A DNA stretch of 64,000 nt, taken from contig CANMQX010000004.1 in NCBI GenBank assembly GCA_947500135.1, forward strand, positions 475,442 through 539,441, given 5' to 3'. The translations under genes and the position numbers were made by a program. This DNA comes from an uncultured Paracoccaceae bacterium (GTDB taxonomy: Bacteria; Pseudomonadota; Alphaproteobacteria; Rhodobacterales; Rhodobacteraceae). The notes under the pieces were generated by a model that had not been told where the DNA came from, did not search any database, and saw nothing but the letters and a program-made list of their open reading frames with translations. This document shows, in pieces, positions 1 to 8,503 of this stretch (within the stretch, counting starts at the first letter, position 1; each line of letters starts with the position of its first letter).

Positions 1-948
1 GCGGATCGGGGCGGCGTTTTCGCCGATACCGCCGGTAAAGGCCACAGCATCGACGCCGCCCATCGCCACAATGGCAGACCCGGCATGGCGGGCCGCCCAA
101 TAGCAGAAATGCTCCACAGCAAATTTGGCGGCGTCATCATCCCGCTCAAGCAGGGTCTTCATATTGTTGTCGCCCGCCAGCGCCTGCAGGCCGGAGTTCT
201 TGTTGAGCATCCGGTCTGTCTCGTCCTCGCCCAGCGATTTTGACATGCGCAGCACCGCCGCTCCGTCAATATCGCCAGAGCGTGTGCCCATCGTCAGCCC
301 CGACAAGGGCGAATACCCCATGGAGGTCGCGATCGACTGGCCGTCATGAATTGCGCAAAGGCTGGTGCCATTGCCCAGATGAAAGGCCAGCAGATGGTGC
401 GGCAGGTCAGGCCCGAAATCGGCGACCATATTGGCGTAAGACAACCCGTGAAAACCATAGCGCCGGATACCCGCATCATGATGGGTCTGCGGGATAGCAT
501 AGCGCACAGCGATATCGGAATTGGTGGCATGAAAGGCGGTCCCGAAACTGCAATATTGCGGCATGTCCGGCGCGGTTTCCTGCAGGGCATAGATGCCCGC
601 CAGGTTATTGGGGTTATGCAAGGGCGCCAGCGGGATCACGCTTTCGATGGCTTTGATCACCGGTGGGGTCAGGCGTGCAGGTTGGGTCAGGATCGTACCG
701 CCATGCACCACGCGGTGGGCGGCGGCTGCAAATGCGGTCAGCGGATAGCCTGCAGTATCCAGTGCCGCCAGCATCCGGGCCAGCGCATCAGCATGATCGC
801 GGGTCTCAACCTCGGTTGTGTTCTCGCCCAGTTTCAGTTCACCCATTGTCCCAAGGTTCGTTACACGCCCCGAAATGAGAGAGCCGAGGCTTTCATCAAA
901 CACCTCGATCTTGAGCGAGGATGAACCGGCATTCAGAACAAGGATCAT
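1..948 (-). CDS. ackA: Acetate kinase, C-terminus cut off by the window edge
   Basis: Interconverts acetyl-phosphate plus ADP with acetate plus ATP in the cytoplasm. The translation begins MILVLNAGSSSLK, the phosphate-binding start of the family, and carries HRVVHGG and RYGFHGLSY further on. Only the first 316 residues are present, against roughly 390-400 for a full acetate kinase; the remainder lies beyond base 1. It is the last gene of the xsc-tauE-pta-ackA run, so it probably lets the cell draw ATP from acetyl-phosphate made by Xsc when acetyl-CoA demand is low. About 105 bases containing two palindromes separate it from pta. The family call is secure. Confidence 0.95.
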   Translation of the reverse strand, partial: MILVLNAGSSSLKIEVFDESLGSLISGRVTNLGTMGELKLGENTTEVETRDHADALARMLAALDTAGYPLTAFAAAAHRVVHGGTILTQPARLTPPVIKAIESVIPLAPLHNPNNLAGIYALQETAPDMPQYCSFGTAFHATNSDIAVRYAIPQTHHDAGIRRYGFHGLSYANMVADFGPDLPHHLLAFHLGNGTSLCAIHDGQSIATSMGYSPLSGLTMGTRSGDIDGAAVLRMSKSLGEDETDRMLNKNSGLQALAGDNNMKTLLERDDDAAKFAVEHFCYWAARHAGSAIVAMGGVDAVAFTGGIGENAAPIR

Positions 949-967
949 CAGCAGACCATCCCGAGGG

Positions 968-1036
968 GGAGGCCCCGGATCAAGTCCGGGGCGGGTGACA
1001 CCACAGTAACCCCGTCCCGGGCTTGACCCGGGACCT
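968..1036. repeat. Pair of REP-like palindromes between ackA and pta
   Basis: Two GC-rich stem-loops share the core TCAAG/CTTGA. The first is CCCCGGA-TCAAG-TCCGGGG (973-991) and the second is GTCCCGGG-CTTGA-CCCGGGAC (1014-1034). The same two units, in the opposite order, occur at 23597-23657 between bhcD and bhcC. Both pairs sit inside operons, which suits an extragenic palindromic repeat family that may tune transcript stability. No transposase is nearby. Confidence 0.7.
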
Positions 1037-1054
1037 CTTGGTCAAACCGGCCAA

Positions 1055-1990
1055 TCACTTCGGCAATCCACATTTGATTGACGCCAATGCGGCCGACGCA
1101 ATCCGCGCCGCAGGCGGGTCCGCCCGCGATGTCAGCAAAATCGGCACTTTGGCTCCGGTGACAACGCCTGCCGCACAACCGCCGGTCAGATAGACGAACG
1201 CCTTGAACAGCGCATTGCCCGACACGATATCCGGCACGATGATTGCATCGGCTTGCCCCGCTACCGGATCATCGGTCAGCTTTTTGGTGGCCACAGCTTT
1301 GGGCGACATGATCAGGTCAAAGGCCAGGGGGCCCGACACATCAATACCCTCCACATTCTGGCGCGCCCAATCGGCCAATGCCTGCCCGTCCATCGAAGAA
1401 GGGACAGACGGAATGGCGCTTTCGGTCGCCGACAGGATCGCGATCTTGGGCCGGTCATTGCCCAGCCGGTTCAGCAGATCCTTGACCTCGACAATCGATG
1501 ACTGACGGGTCGCCAGATCCGGGGCGACATTCACGGCGGCATCCGAGATCAGCACCGGACGGCCCCCATCAGGATGGGTGATATGAAAGATATGCACAAA
1601 GCGCTGACCAGTGCGCAGGCCTGCATCGCGCGACACGGCGGATTTCATAAACACATCCGTGTGCAGCTGACCTTTCATCAAAACGTCAGCCTCACCCGCA
1701 CCGCATAGGGCAGCGGCAGTGCGGCCCGCTTCCTCTTCGCCTGTCGTGTCATGCAGGGCATAGCCCGTGATATCCCAATCCAGCTTGTCAGCCTCGGCGC
1801 GGATCATATCCGCCTCGCCCACAAACACTGGGACCATGATGCCCGCCTTGGTCGCATCCTCAGCGGCTTCCATGGGCAAGGGAGCACCGGCGCGGGTGAT
1901 GGCCACCCGTGGCGCGCCAAACTGTTTGGCCCGGTCAATCAGCTCTTGCGGGACGACGGCCTCGCGGGTGGAAAGAAACGGTGATGTCAT
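1055..1990 (-). CDS. pta: Phosphate acetyltransferase (short single-domain form)
   Basis: Transfers the acetyl group of acetyl-phosphate to CoA, giving acetyl-CoA and phosphate. At 311 residues it is the short catalytic-domain form without the N-terminal regulatory domain. Family-like segments are visible, such as VLMKGQLHTDVFMKSAV, ISDAAVNVAPDLATRQSSIV and the C-terminal GAKVPILLTSRAD. It begins one base after the tauE stop and follows xsc, which produces acetyl-phosphate, so context assigns it to taurine carbon assimilation. A phosphate butyryltransferase has the same fold, but the xsc neighbourhood argues for acetyl-phosphate. Confidence 0.92.
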   Translation of the reverse strand: MTSPFLSTREAVVPQELIDRAKQFGAPRVAITRAGAPLPMEAAEDATKAGIMVPVFVGEADMIRAEADKLDWDITGYALHDTTGEEEAGRTAAALCGAGEADVLMKGQLHTDVFMKSAVSRDAGLRTGQRFVHIFHITHPDGGRPVLISDAAVNVAPDLATRQSSIVEVKDLLNRLGNDRPKIAILSATESAIPSVPSSMDGQALADWARQNVEGIDVSGPLAFDLIMSPKAVATKKLTDDPVAGQADAIIVPDIVSGNALFKAFVYLTGGCAAGVVTGAKVPILLTSRADPPAARIASAALASIKCGLPK

Positions 1991-1991
1991 G

Positions 1992-2777
1992 TCAAATCCT
2001 CATCATGGCGCGCAGCAGCCCCAGCACGGACAGCGTTAGCAGCAACATCACTGCAAAACGGCGGAATGTCGAAGGGGAAGCGGCCAAAAACTGACGGCCA
2101 CCCAACCAGACGCCGACCCCAAGCAGCGGAAAGGCCAGCCCGACGCCAATCGCGGTTTCCCAGGTGACCAACCCACCGGCCCATAATAGCGGCATGGTGA
2201 TCAGGTCGAGCCCGGTTAGGTAAACGATCATCGTGGCGCGAAACCGGGCTGCCTCTATCGGTTGTGCGGCCATAAACGCGGCCACCGGCAAGCCGCCGAT
2301 ACCGGCACTGTTGCACAGGCCCGATACCGTGCCGACGCCGAAATGACCGGGCGCGCGAATGGTGCGTTGTAGCGTCCAGCCCGACAGCAACACCAGTGAC
2401 ATCACCAGAACAATCAGGGACACGGCCAATCGCACGGTTCCCTCGCCTAATGACAGAATGAACCAGACCGACACCGGCAAAACCACTGCTGCCCCGGCCA
2501 GCAATGCAAAAACGCGCCGCCAGTCCGCATACCCGCGAATGCCGCGGGCCTGAAAGACTGTCATGAGCATTTCGCATGAAAATACCACCGGGATCAGGGG
2601 AAGCGGGTTTGTAATCAGGGCCGCAAAGGCGATGAAAATCGCCGAAAACCCAAAACCCGAATAGCCCCGGACAAAGGCCGCCCCAAATAGTGCAATTGCA
2701 AGGGCGGCCGCCTGTCCGGGGCCTAAGTCAAATGGCAACCTATTCGGCAGCCATGTCAGATGCGCTGATGCCAGCAA
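1992..2777 (-). CDS. tauE: TauE/SafE-family sulfite exporter
   Basis: Integral inner-membrane protein of about 260 residues with roughly eight hydrophobic segments, including ALAIALFGAAFVRGYSGFGF and VVLPVSVWFILSL. The TauE/SafE family exports sulfite, sulfoacetate or similar anions. Its place between xsc, which releases sulfite, and pta makes sulfite the likely substrate. No ATG begins the frame: the longest version starts at a TTG that overlaps the end of xsc by 38 bases. A second TTG at 2738, just after the xsc stop, would give a tighter junction. The start is therefore uncertain. Confidence 0.85.
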   Translation of the reverse strand: MLASAHLTWLPNRLPFDLGPGQAAALAIALFGAAFVRGYSGFGFSAIFIAFAALITNPLPLIPVVFSCEMLMTVFQARGIRGYADWRRVFALLAGAAVVLPVSVWFILSLGEGTVRLAVSLIVLVMSLVLLSGWTLQRTIRAPGHFGVGTVSGLCNSAGIGGLPVAAFMAAQPIEAARFRATMIVYLTGLDLITMPLLWAGGLVTWETAIGVGLAFPLLGVGVWLGGRQFLAASPSTFRRFAVMLLLTLSVLGLLRAMMRI

Positions 2778-4512
2778 CCTTAACAGGCTTTTTCATCGCG
2801 TCACGGCGGAAGGGTTCACCCAGTTCCTGGTTCAGGATGACCTCGATCAGGGTGGTTGTGTTGTTTTCCATCTGATCCTTGATTGCCTGTTTCAGGGCCG
2901 CGGTGGTTTCTTCCATGGTGCGGGTCTGCACACCTTTCAGACCACAGGCATTGGCGATACCGGCGTAAGACACTTTCATGTCCAGTTCGGTGCCGACAAA
3001 GTTGTCGTTGAACCACAGGGTCGAGTTCCGCTTTTCCGCACCCCACTGGTAGTTGCGGAACACGATCTGTGTGATGGCAGGCCATTCGTCACGACCAATG
3101 GCTGTCAGTTCGTTGACCGAGATGCCAAAGGCACCGTCACCCGCAAAACCGATCACAGGCGTATCTTTTTGGCCGATCTTCGCGCCAATGATCGACGGCA
3201 GACCATAACCACAAGGGCCAAACAGGCCGGGGGCCAGGTATTTACGACCGGTTGGGAAGCTTGGGTAAGCGTTCCCAATGGCACAATTATTGCCGATATC
3301 GGATGAAATAATCGCATCTTCCGGCATTGCGGATTGGATCGCGCGCCATGCCATGCGTGGGGACATCCAGTCAGGGCGGGCCGCACGGGCACGTTCGTTC
3401 CATGTGGTGCCGGGATCGTCCTGCTCGTGGTCGAGCGAGGTGAGTTCCTGCGCCCAAGCAGATTTGGTTGTGGCGATCAGGTTCTTGCGATCTTCACGAC
3501 CCGCGTCGCCCGCCGTGTCGGCCAGTTGAGCGGTGATACCTTGAGCCACTTTGGTTGCGTCGCCAACGATGCCGACAGTCACCTTCTTGGTCAGTCCGAT
3601 GCGGTCAGGGTTGATATCGACCTGAATGATCTTGGCATCTGTGGGCCAGTAATCAATGCCGTAACCGGGCAGGGTGGAAAACGGGTTCAACCGGGTGCCA
3701 AGGGCCAGCACAACATCAGCCTTGCTGATCAGCTCCATACCAGCCTTTGAGCCGTTATAGCCCAATGGACCAGCAAACAGCGGGTGATTGCCAGGGAAGG
3801 CATCATTGTGCTGATAGCCAACGCAGACAGGTGCATCCAGCTTTTCGGCCAACACGCGGGACGCTTCGATGCCGCCTTCAGCCAGAACAACGCCAGCACC
3901 GTTCAGGATCACCGGGAATTTGGCGGTGGACAGCAGCTCAGCCGCCTTCGCGATGCTGTCGGATCCGCCGGGGGATACTTCGAAATTGATCGGCTCAGGG
4001 ATTTCGATATCAATCACCTGGGTCCAGAAATCGCGGGGGATGTTGATCTGCGCCGGGCCGGACAGGCGGTGAGCCTTGGAGATCACGCGGGCCAGCACTT
4101 CGCAAATGCGGGTCGGGTCGCGGACTTCTTCCTGATAGGCGACACAGTCAGCAAACAGGTTCATCTGTTCCATTTCCTGGAAGCCGCCCTGACCGATGGT
4201 CTTGTTGGCGGCCTGCGGGGTGACCAGCAGACAGGGGGTGTGGTTCCAGTAGGCGGTCTTGACAGAGGTCACAAAGTTGGTGATGCCGGGACCGTTCTGG
4301 GCGATCATCATGGACATCTCGCCAGTGGCGCGGGTATAGCCGTCAGCCATCATGCCGGCTGTCATTTCATGGGCGCAGTCCCAGAATGTGATGCCAGCAG
4401 CCGGAAAGATATCAGAAATCGGCATCATGGCCGATCCGATGATCCCGAAGGCGTGGCGGATGCCATGGGCTTGCAGCGTTTTGACGAATGCTTCTTCGGT
4501 GGTCATCTTCAT
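2740..4512 (-). CDS. xsc: Sulfoacetaldehyde acetyltransferase
   Basis: Thiamine-diphosphate enzyme that converts sulfoacetaldehyde and phosphate to acetyl-phosphate and sulfite, the desulfonating step of taurine catabolism. The 590-residue protein has the three domains of the acetolactate-synthase superfamily. The cofactor-activating glutamate is in CAHEMTAGM (Glu49), and the diphosphate-binding GDGAFG lies in the C-terminal third. The chosen ATG has AAGGA nine bases upstream; an extension to 4584 has no such support. tauE, pta and ackA follow. Two direct repeats at 4607-4639 are candidate TauR sites. The similarity to Xsc rather than acetolactate synthase rests on sequence pattern and context together. 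Confidence 0.95.
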   Translation of the reverse strand: MKMTTEEAFVKTLQAHGIRHAFGIIGSAMMPISDIFPAAGITFWDCAHEMTAGMMADGYTRATGEMSMMIAQNGPGITNFVTSVKTAYWNHTPCLLVTPQAANKTIGQGGFQEMEQMNLFADCVAYQEEVRDPTRICEVLARVISKAHRLSGPAQINIPRDFWTQVIDIEIPEPINFEVSPGGSDSIAKAAELLSTAKFPVILNGAGVVLAEGGIEASRVLAEKLDAPVCVGYQHNDAFPGNHPLFAGPLGYNGSKAGMELISKADVVLALGTRLNPFSTLPGYGIDYWPTDAKIIQVDINPDRIGLTKKVTVGIVGDATKVAQGITAQLADTAGDAGREDRKNLIATTKSAWAQELTSLDHEQDDPGTTWNERARAARPDWMSPRMAWRAIQSAMPEDAIISSDIGNNCAIGNAYPSFPTGRKYLAPGLFGPCGYGLPSIIGAKIGQKDTPVIGFAGDGAFGISVNELTAIGRDEWPAITQIVFRNYQWGAEKRNSTLWFNDNFVGTELDMKVSYAGIANACGLKGVQTRTMEETTAALKQAIKDQMENNTTTLIEVILNQELGEPFRRDAMKKPVKVAGISASDMAAE

Positions 4513-4606
4513 GACAATGGGTCCTTCCCCTATTAGGATCACTTGATCACGCGGCGCAAACGCCCCGTCTCTCAGGCGCGACACTACGGTCTGTAACGAC
4601 GTTACG

Positions 4607-4639
4607 TTAGGTCCAATTGGATATGTGCGCTAAGTCCAA
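4607..4639 (-). promoter_or_regulatory. Candidate TauR operator upstream of xsc
   Basis: Read on the minus strand, TTGGACTTAG (4639-4630) and TTGGACCTAA (4616-4607) form a direct repeat with a 23-base period, about 100 bases before the xsc start. MocR-type TauR regulators bind direct repeats, and similar pairs precede tauR and tpa in this window. Function is inferred from the shared motif. Confidence 0.6.
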
Positions 4640-4650
4640 CGGTATTTTTG

Positions 4651-4669
4651 TTGAGACAAAGTGTCTCAA
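4651..4669. promoter_or_regulatory. Perfect inverted repeat in the xsc upstream region
   Basis: TTGAGACA-AAG-TGTCTCAA is a perfect palindrome with 8-base arms and a 3-base spacer, 12 bases beyond the distal TauR half-site. It could be an operator for another regulator; the HTH gene whose 3' end is 60 bases away is one candidate. It lacks a T-run, so a terminator is unlikely. Confidence 0.4.
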
Positions 4670-4730
4670 TAAGTCGCAAAATGGGTTCAGCAGAACGCAC
4701 GGATTTCAAGTTCGGCCAGGGTAGCGCCTG

Positions 4731-4958
4731 TCACTCAGAACCCACCGCCGGGTCATCAGGAACGAATTCCAGGATATCGCCGGGCTGACATTCCAGATAG
4801 TCGCAGATCGCATTCAACGTGTTAAACCGGACGCCTTTCACCTTGCCCGATTTGATCAGGGACAGATTGGTCTCTGTCAGGCCAATCGCTGCGGCCAGTT
4901 CCCGGGATGATACTTTTTTCTTCACCAACATCAGGTCAAGATTGATGACAATGGCCAT
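4731..4958 (-). CDS. Small XRE-family helix-turn-helix regulator
   Basis: A 75-residue Cro/CI-type DNA-binding protein. Residues about 15-62 form the HTH domain, with SSRELAAAIGLTETNLSLIK as the helix-turn-helix and FNTLNAICDYLECQPGDIL as the closing helices. This is the compact YozG-like form that is usually encoded with a DUF2975 membrane protein, and here it begins 10 bases after such a gene (4969-5478), so they form a two-gene operon. It probably regulates that operon. The signal sensed is unknown. Confidence 0.85.
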   Translation of the reverse strand: MAIVINLDLMLVKKKVSSRELAAAIGLTETNLSLIKSGKVKGVRFNTLNAICDYLECQPGDILEFVPDDPAVGSE

Positions 4959-4968
4959 GCCTTAACCC

Positions 4969-5478
4969 TTACAAAAAATGATCAATTTCGGTCTGCACCT
5001 CATGTGCGCGCCGCAAAGGGCCGGTGATGGCCCACAGGGCAATGCCCAGAATAAACAGAATGATCTCATCACCAAAGGGAATGTAATCCTCCACGCCCCA
5101 AGTAAAGTCGGGAACATCCCACATCACAAACGGGGGCATCACATAAAACACGATGCACATCGCAAACCAGTAAATCAGGATACCTGTCGCCACACGCCCG
5201 ATATTAAAGGCGATCCGTTCAAAGTTTTGCAGAACAGCCCGTCGCAGCAATTGATGTACGCCCCAAAAAGCACGGCCAAGCCCGTATAGCCCAAGGCAGA
5301 AAAGCAGACTGATTAGCAACAGCGACCATTTAGGCGGGGTATCCGTTTCAGTACCCAAATCAAGGATATCAAACAGAAACTCGGTATCACCAACAAAGGC
5401 CAGCACAGCCGCCGCGCCCAGAAATAGGCCAAGCATGGTCAGGCTCAGCACCATCACAATGCGTACAATCATCGGCAT
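4969..5478 (-). CDS. DUF2975-type membrane protein
   Basis: A 169-residue inner-membrane protein with about four hydrophobic segments: MVLSLTMLGLFLGAAAVLAF near the N-terminus, SLLLISLLFCLGLYGLG near the middle, one around IYWFAMCIVFYVM, and IILFILGIALWAI near the C-terminus. The pattern and the downstream partner gene match the DUF2975 family, which pairs with small XRE regulators. The ATG at 5478 follows GGAG by six bases. Biochemical function is unknown; a membrane sensor acting on the adjacent regulator is a reasonable inference. Confidence 0.75.
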   Translation of the reverse strand: MPMIVRIVMVLSLTMLGLFLGAAAVLAFVGDTEFLFDILDLGTETDTPPKWSLLLISLLFCLGLYGLGRAFWGVHQLLRRAVLQNFERIAFNIGRVATGILIYWFAMCIVFYVMPPFVMWDVPDFTWGVEDYIPFGDEIILFILGIALWAITGPLRRAHEVQTEIDHFL

Positions 5479-5646
5479 GTCATGCTCCGTTGGATGTCGT
5501 TGGCCACTGGTTTACGCGCGACAGACCATAGGGTCAACATTGTTGATTTGATTATATAGTTTTACGTAAAACATAAAACTTTATTCTTGACGCATAAACA
5601 TCTCTCTTCTAAATAGCCCCTCGAAAACAACAAAAGGACGCGACAG

Positions 5647-6024
5647 ATGCGCTTGATCATGATGGTACTTGCCGGAACAACACTTGTGGCCTGCGGGCCA
5701 CCACCCGTCGAACGGGCTTTGACCTTTGATGGGCCGCGCACGCCGCAGCTTGCGCAGGACGAAAACGAATGCCGCGACATCGCCCGCAACTACGACAACG
5801 GGAACAGCCGGTGGCAGGCAGGATCAGGTGCAATCCTGGGCGGGCTTGTGGGCGCGCTGGATTCTGACCCGGATGTCAAAGGTGACGTTGGCGCAGGGCT
5901 GATTGCGGGCGCTGCGGTTGGTGCCGCAACCGGTGCTGCAGGTGCCAAAATCGATAACCTTGATGACCGGCGGGTGGTGCTCATCCGCTGTATGCAAGGG
6001 CGCGGATACTCTGTCCTGGGGTAA
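5647..6024 (+). CDS. Glycine-zipper lipoprotein
   Basis: A 125-residue lipoprotein. A short signal sequence ends in the lipobox LVAC (Cys16). Residues about 55-105 are rich in small residues spaced as a glycine zipper, for example GAILGGLVGAL and GAGLIAGAAVGAATGAAGA, which are typical of outer-membrane-associated glycine-zipper proteins. A cysteine near the C-terminus (RCMQGRGY) could pair with the one in NECRD. AAAGGA precedes the ATG. A hairpin terminator follows directly, so it is monocistronic. A structural envelope role is likely but the exact one is unknown. Confidence 0.8.
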   Translation: MRLIMMVLAGTTLVACGPPPVERALTFDGPRTPQLAQDENECRDIARNYDNGNSRWQAGSGAILGGLVGALDSDPDVKGDVGAGLIAGAAVGAATGAAGAKIDNLDDRRVVLIRCMQGRGYSVLG

Positions 6025-6031
6025 TGCGCGT

Positions 6032-6073
6032 GCGCCACAAGGGATTGCCTCTCTCTTGTGGCGCTTATTGTTT
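6032..6073 (+). terminator. Rho-independent terminator after the glycine-zipper gene
   Basis: GCGCCACAAG (6032-6041) pairs perfectly with CTTGTGGCGC (6055-6064) across a 13-base loop, followed by TTATTGTTT. It lies between the convergent 3' ends of the lipoprotein gene and tauR and may serve both. Confidence 0.75.
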
Positions 6074-7539
6074 CACCCTGCTGACGTGCCAGCGGCGCGG
6101 GCGATCAACCTGACGCCTTCGGGGATGCTGGCCGTCGGGATCGATGAATAGGCAAGCCGGAAATATTCCTTGGGTGGGTCATCACCGGCAAAAAACGGGG
6201 CACCCGGTTCGATCAACACACCCTCGGCGCGCAACCGTTCGGCCAGCTGGGTGGCGTCAACCCCGGTTGGGGCACGCAACCAGACGGACGATCCGCCAAA
6301 TGTCCCCTCACCGGCCACCACCAGATTATGTTCCTGCAACGCGGCATCCAGCACGATGCGGCGTTCATGATAGGCGCGGCTCATCCGGCGGACCAACGCA
6401 TCGTAATGGCCCAGCGACAGATAATAGCTGACAGTGCGCTGAATATGGCCCGGCGGGTGGCGCAGCACGGTCGCACGCAGCGCACGCGCCTCGCGGATAA
6501 ACGGGGCAGGGCCGACCAGATAGCCCAGGCGCAACCCCGGAAACAGCGATTTGGAAAATGAACCGACATAGATAACCCGGCCATTCTGGTCGAGCGATTT
6601 TAGCGATGGGGACGGGGCGGCCAGAAACGACATCTCGAATTCGTAATCATCCTCAACAATCACAAAATCCTCATCCTCCGCCTTTTGCAGCAACGCCTTG
6701 CGGCGGTGCAACGGCATTGTGGCGGTGGTCGGGCATTGATGGCTGGGCGTGGTAAAGACGACATCCGTATCGTGCGGCAGATCGTCGGGCGGCAGACCAT
6801 CGGCATCCACCGGGACCGTGTTCAACATGCAGCGGGACTGGGTCAGGATATTGCGCAGCGCCGGGTAACAAGGGTCCTCGATCACCGCGCGTCTGCGATT
6901 GTTCAGCAAAACCTGTGCCGCCAGCCACAGCGCGTTTTGCGCGCCCATCGTGACCAGAATTTCATCGGTATTGGCCAAAATGCCACGCCGGGGCAGGGTC
7001 TGGCGGGCAATAAACTCGATCAGTTTGGGATCATCGGCATCAAAGTAATCCGATGTCAGCGCCGCAAAATCACGCATCCCCAAGGCCTGCAATGCACAAA
7101 GGCGCCAATTGGCAGCATCAAACAGGGTCTTGTCAGCTTGCCCATAGATGAACGGGTAACGATAGCTGGCCCAATCGGTGGGCTTGTCCATGCTCAGGCC
7201 GGGGGTAAAGCGCTGACCAATCGTCCGGTTCCAATCCACCGTGCCGGTGCCGAAGCGTTGGGCAGGAAAGGCGGGCGGCTCTGGCGCGTTCTCTGACACG
7301 TAATACCCCGACCGTCCGCGCGAACTCAGATAATCATCGGCGACCAATTCGGTATAGGCCAGTGTCACGGTGATCCGGCTGACCCCCAAATGTGCGGCCA
7401 TCTTGCGCGATGACGGCAGACGCTCACCGGGGCGAAACCGACCATCCAGAATGCCCTGCGCAACCATCTGCTGAATGCGCGCCTGCAACGTGCCTTCAGC
7501 GGCAGGTTTCAGGAAAAAGGTTTCAACGGATATCGACAT
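6073..7539 (-). CDS. tauR: MocR-type regulator of taurine genes (TauR)
   Basis: A 488-residue GntR/MocR regulator. An N-terminal winged HTH (about residues 10-80, with RLPSSRKMAAHLGVSRITV) is fused to a fold-type I aminotransferase domain whose pyridoxal-phosphate lysine lies in VGSFSKSLFPGLRLGY. MocR proteins sense small amino compounds through PLP chemistry; TauR is the member that activates taurine genes in Rhodobacterales. The assignment rests on its position between xsc and tpa and on matching direct repeats before all three genes. A pair of repeats lies only four bases before its own start codon, which suggests autoregulation. PdxR or GabR relatives are the main alternatives. Confidence 0.85.
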   Translation of the reverse strand: MSISVETFFLKPAAEGTLQARIQQMVAQGILDGRFRPGERLPSSRKMAAHLGVSRITVTLAYTELVADDYLSSRGRSGYYVSENAPEPPAFPAQRFGTGTVDWNRTIGQRFTPGLSMDKPTDWASYRYPFIYGQADKTLFDAANWRLCALQALGMRDFAALTSDYFDADDPKLIEFIARQTLPRRGILANTDEILVTMGAQNALWLAAQVLLNNRRRAVIEDPCYPALRNILTQSRCMLNTVPVDADGLPPDDLPHDTDVVFTTPSHQCPTTATMPLHRRKALLQKAEDEDFVIVEDDYEFEMSFLAAPSPSLKSLDQNGRVIYVGSFSKSLFPGLRLGYLVGPAPFIREARALRATVLRHPPGHIQRTVSYYLSLGHYDALVRRMSRAYHERRIVLDAALQEHNLVVAGEGTFGGSSVWLRAPTGVDATQLAERLRAEGVLIEPGAPFFAGDDPPKEYFRLAYSSIPTASIPEGVRLIARAAGTSAG

Positions 7540-7542
7540 ACA

Positions 7543-7574
7543 CTGGCCTTAGGTTGAACGCAGACTGGACCTAT
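7543..7574 (+). promoter_or_regulatory. Candidate TauR operator at the tauR start
   Basis: CTGGCCTTAG (7543-7552) and CTGGACCTAT (7565-7574) form a direct repeat with a 22-base period. The pair lies immediately before the tauR start codon, where a bound protein would block transcription or initiation. The motif matches those upstream of xsc and tpa. Confidence 0.55.
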
Positions 7575-7707
7575 CAAAAGCCCAAAGCAAGAGGCTGCGT
7601 TAACCATATAGTCATAAAACCGGCCCGATTGGGGTTGGAATTAGGGATTTGTTAAGCCGCGCGATGCGACCAAAGGGGCCGGTGGGTGCGGAAACAAAGG
7701 GGTCATA

Positions 7708-8157
7708 ATGATTTCTCCAATTTTGCCGCAAGGGCCCTATGCTGGGCCCGCGGCCAATGATGTGCAGCCGGGTAGCGGGACACAAACACAGACAATCGCG
7801 GCACCGCCGCCGCCAGAGCCAACCAATACCGATAACCGCCCCGGCGGAAATGATGCGGGCCGTGAAAACGGTTTGCAACGGTCCGACCGGGCTGACCGGA
7901 TGGCCGACGAACGTGGGCCGCGCGATGCTGCAAGCGACGCCAGCCCGGCGCGCGCCGCCGTCGAAGGCCAGATGCTGTCGCGTGATCAGGAAGTCGTGCT
8001 GTCGCGGGCTGCGGCTGACGCGGTCAAGGATGCCGCCGATCAACGCAACGAAGACGCCAGAAACGCAGCCAAGGCGGAAGCGGCATTTGCCCAGACCCGC
8101 GAGATTGAGCGCCAGCAACAGGAAAAGGCGGCAACGCTCATGCGTGAACGGATGTAG
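7708..8157 (+). CDS. Hypothetical protein with disordered N-terminus and helical C-terminus
   Basis: A 149-residue protein that I do not recognise. The first half is rich in Pro, Gly, Asn and Asp and looks disordered (for example AAPPPPEPTNTDN). The second half, from about residue 85, is rich in Ala, Glu, Arg and Gln and should form a long charged helix or coiled coil (EIERQQQEKAATLMRERM). No signal peptide or membrane segment is present. AAAGGGG lies about eight bases before the ATG. The opposite strand is also open here, but its product has no domain-like pattern. Confidence 0.5.
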   Translation: MISPILPQGPYAGPAANDVQPGSGTQTQTIAAPPPPEPTNTDNRPGGNDAGRENGLQRSDRADRMADERGPRDAASDASPARAAVEGQMLSRDQEVVLSRAAADAVKDAADQRNEDARNAAKAEAAFAQTREIERQQQEKAATLMRERM

Positions 8158-8242
8158 CTGGGCGCCGCATCTATTTTTTAAAAACAGCGACGGAAATTCC
8201 GGGCTCCCCCGTATCAGTCACATGACAGATCGGGACATGCCC

Positions 8243-8389
8243 ATGAAACCTACCCAGCTTTTTTTGGTGATCGCGATGGCGGTGGCGAGCGTCGCGACCA
8301 TCCTCACCTCCCACACGCTGCAAGGCCACGAGAACGAAGCCCGCTTAATACAGCTTACCGAACTCCAACCAGACCGTATGCTGCGTTAA
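8243..8389 (+). CDS. Small single-pass membrane protein
   Basis: A 48-residue frame beginning MKPTQLFLVIAMAVASVA, with one N-terminal hydrophobic helix and a charged tail (HENEARLIQLTELQPDRM). Two further in-frame ATGs at 8222 and 8237 would lengthen it by up to seven residues. It may be a small inner-membrane protein or a signal-anchored peptide. Support is limited to composition and intact reading frame. Confidence 0.35.
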   Translation: MKPTQLFLVIAMAVASVATILTSHTLQGHENEARLIQLTELQPDRMLR

Positions 8390-8410
8390 ACAGGGGGCAC
8401 CGTGCGGTGG

Positions 8411-8447
8411 GGTCCGACGTTTTGCCGACGTGTGGCCGACGCTTTGC
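8411..8447 (+). repeat. Copy 1 of a 37-base dispersed repeat
   Basis: This intergenic stretch carries three spaced CCGACG words: GGTCCGACGTTTTGCCGACG, then TGTGGCCGACGCTTTGC. The reverse complement of 28096-28132 matches it at 34 of 37 positions. It lies just upstream of the tpa terminator, in a region free of genes. Confidence 0.7.
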
Positions 8448-8455
8448 AGACAAAA

Positions 8456-8478
8456 AAACGGGCCGAATTGGCCCGTTT
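8456..8478 (-). terminator. Rho-independent terminator of tpa
   Basis: AAACGGGCC (8456-8464) pairs perfectly with GGCCCGTTT (8470-8478) around GAATT. On the minus strand it is followed by a run of T, so it terminates tpa transcription. Confidence 0.85.
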
Positions 8479-8503
8479 ACTTTTGGTGCGCGTTGAGGGT
8501 TTT

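Noticed and set aside
3784-4536. A 250-codon plus-strand frame opposite xsc
   Set aside because: It lies fully inside the well-supported xsc coding sequence, on the other strand, and its product resembles no family.
7612-8118. Minus-strand frame opposite the hypothetical gene at 7708-8157
   Set aside because: Its product has an irregular composition with no domain or signal; the plus-strand product has a coherent disordered-then-helical layout and a better start.
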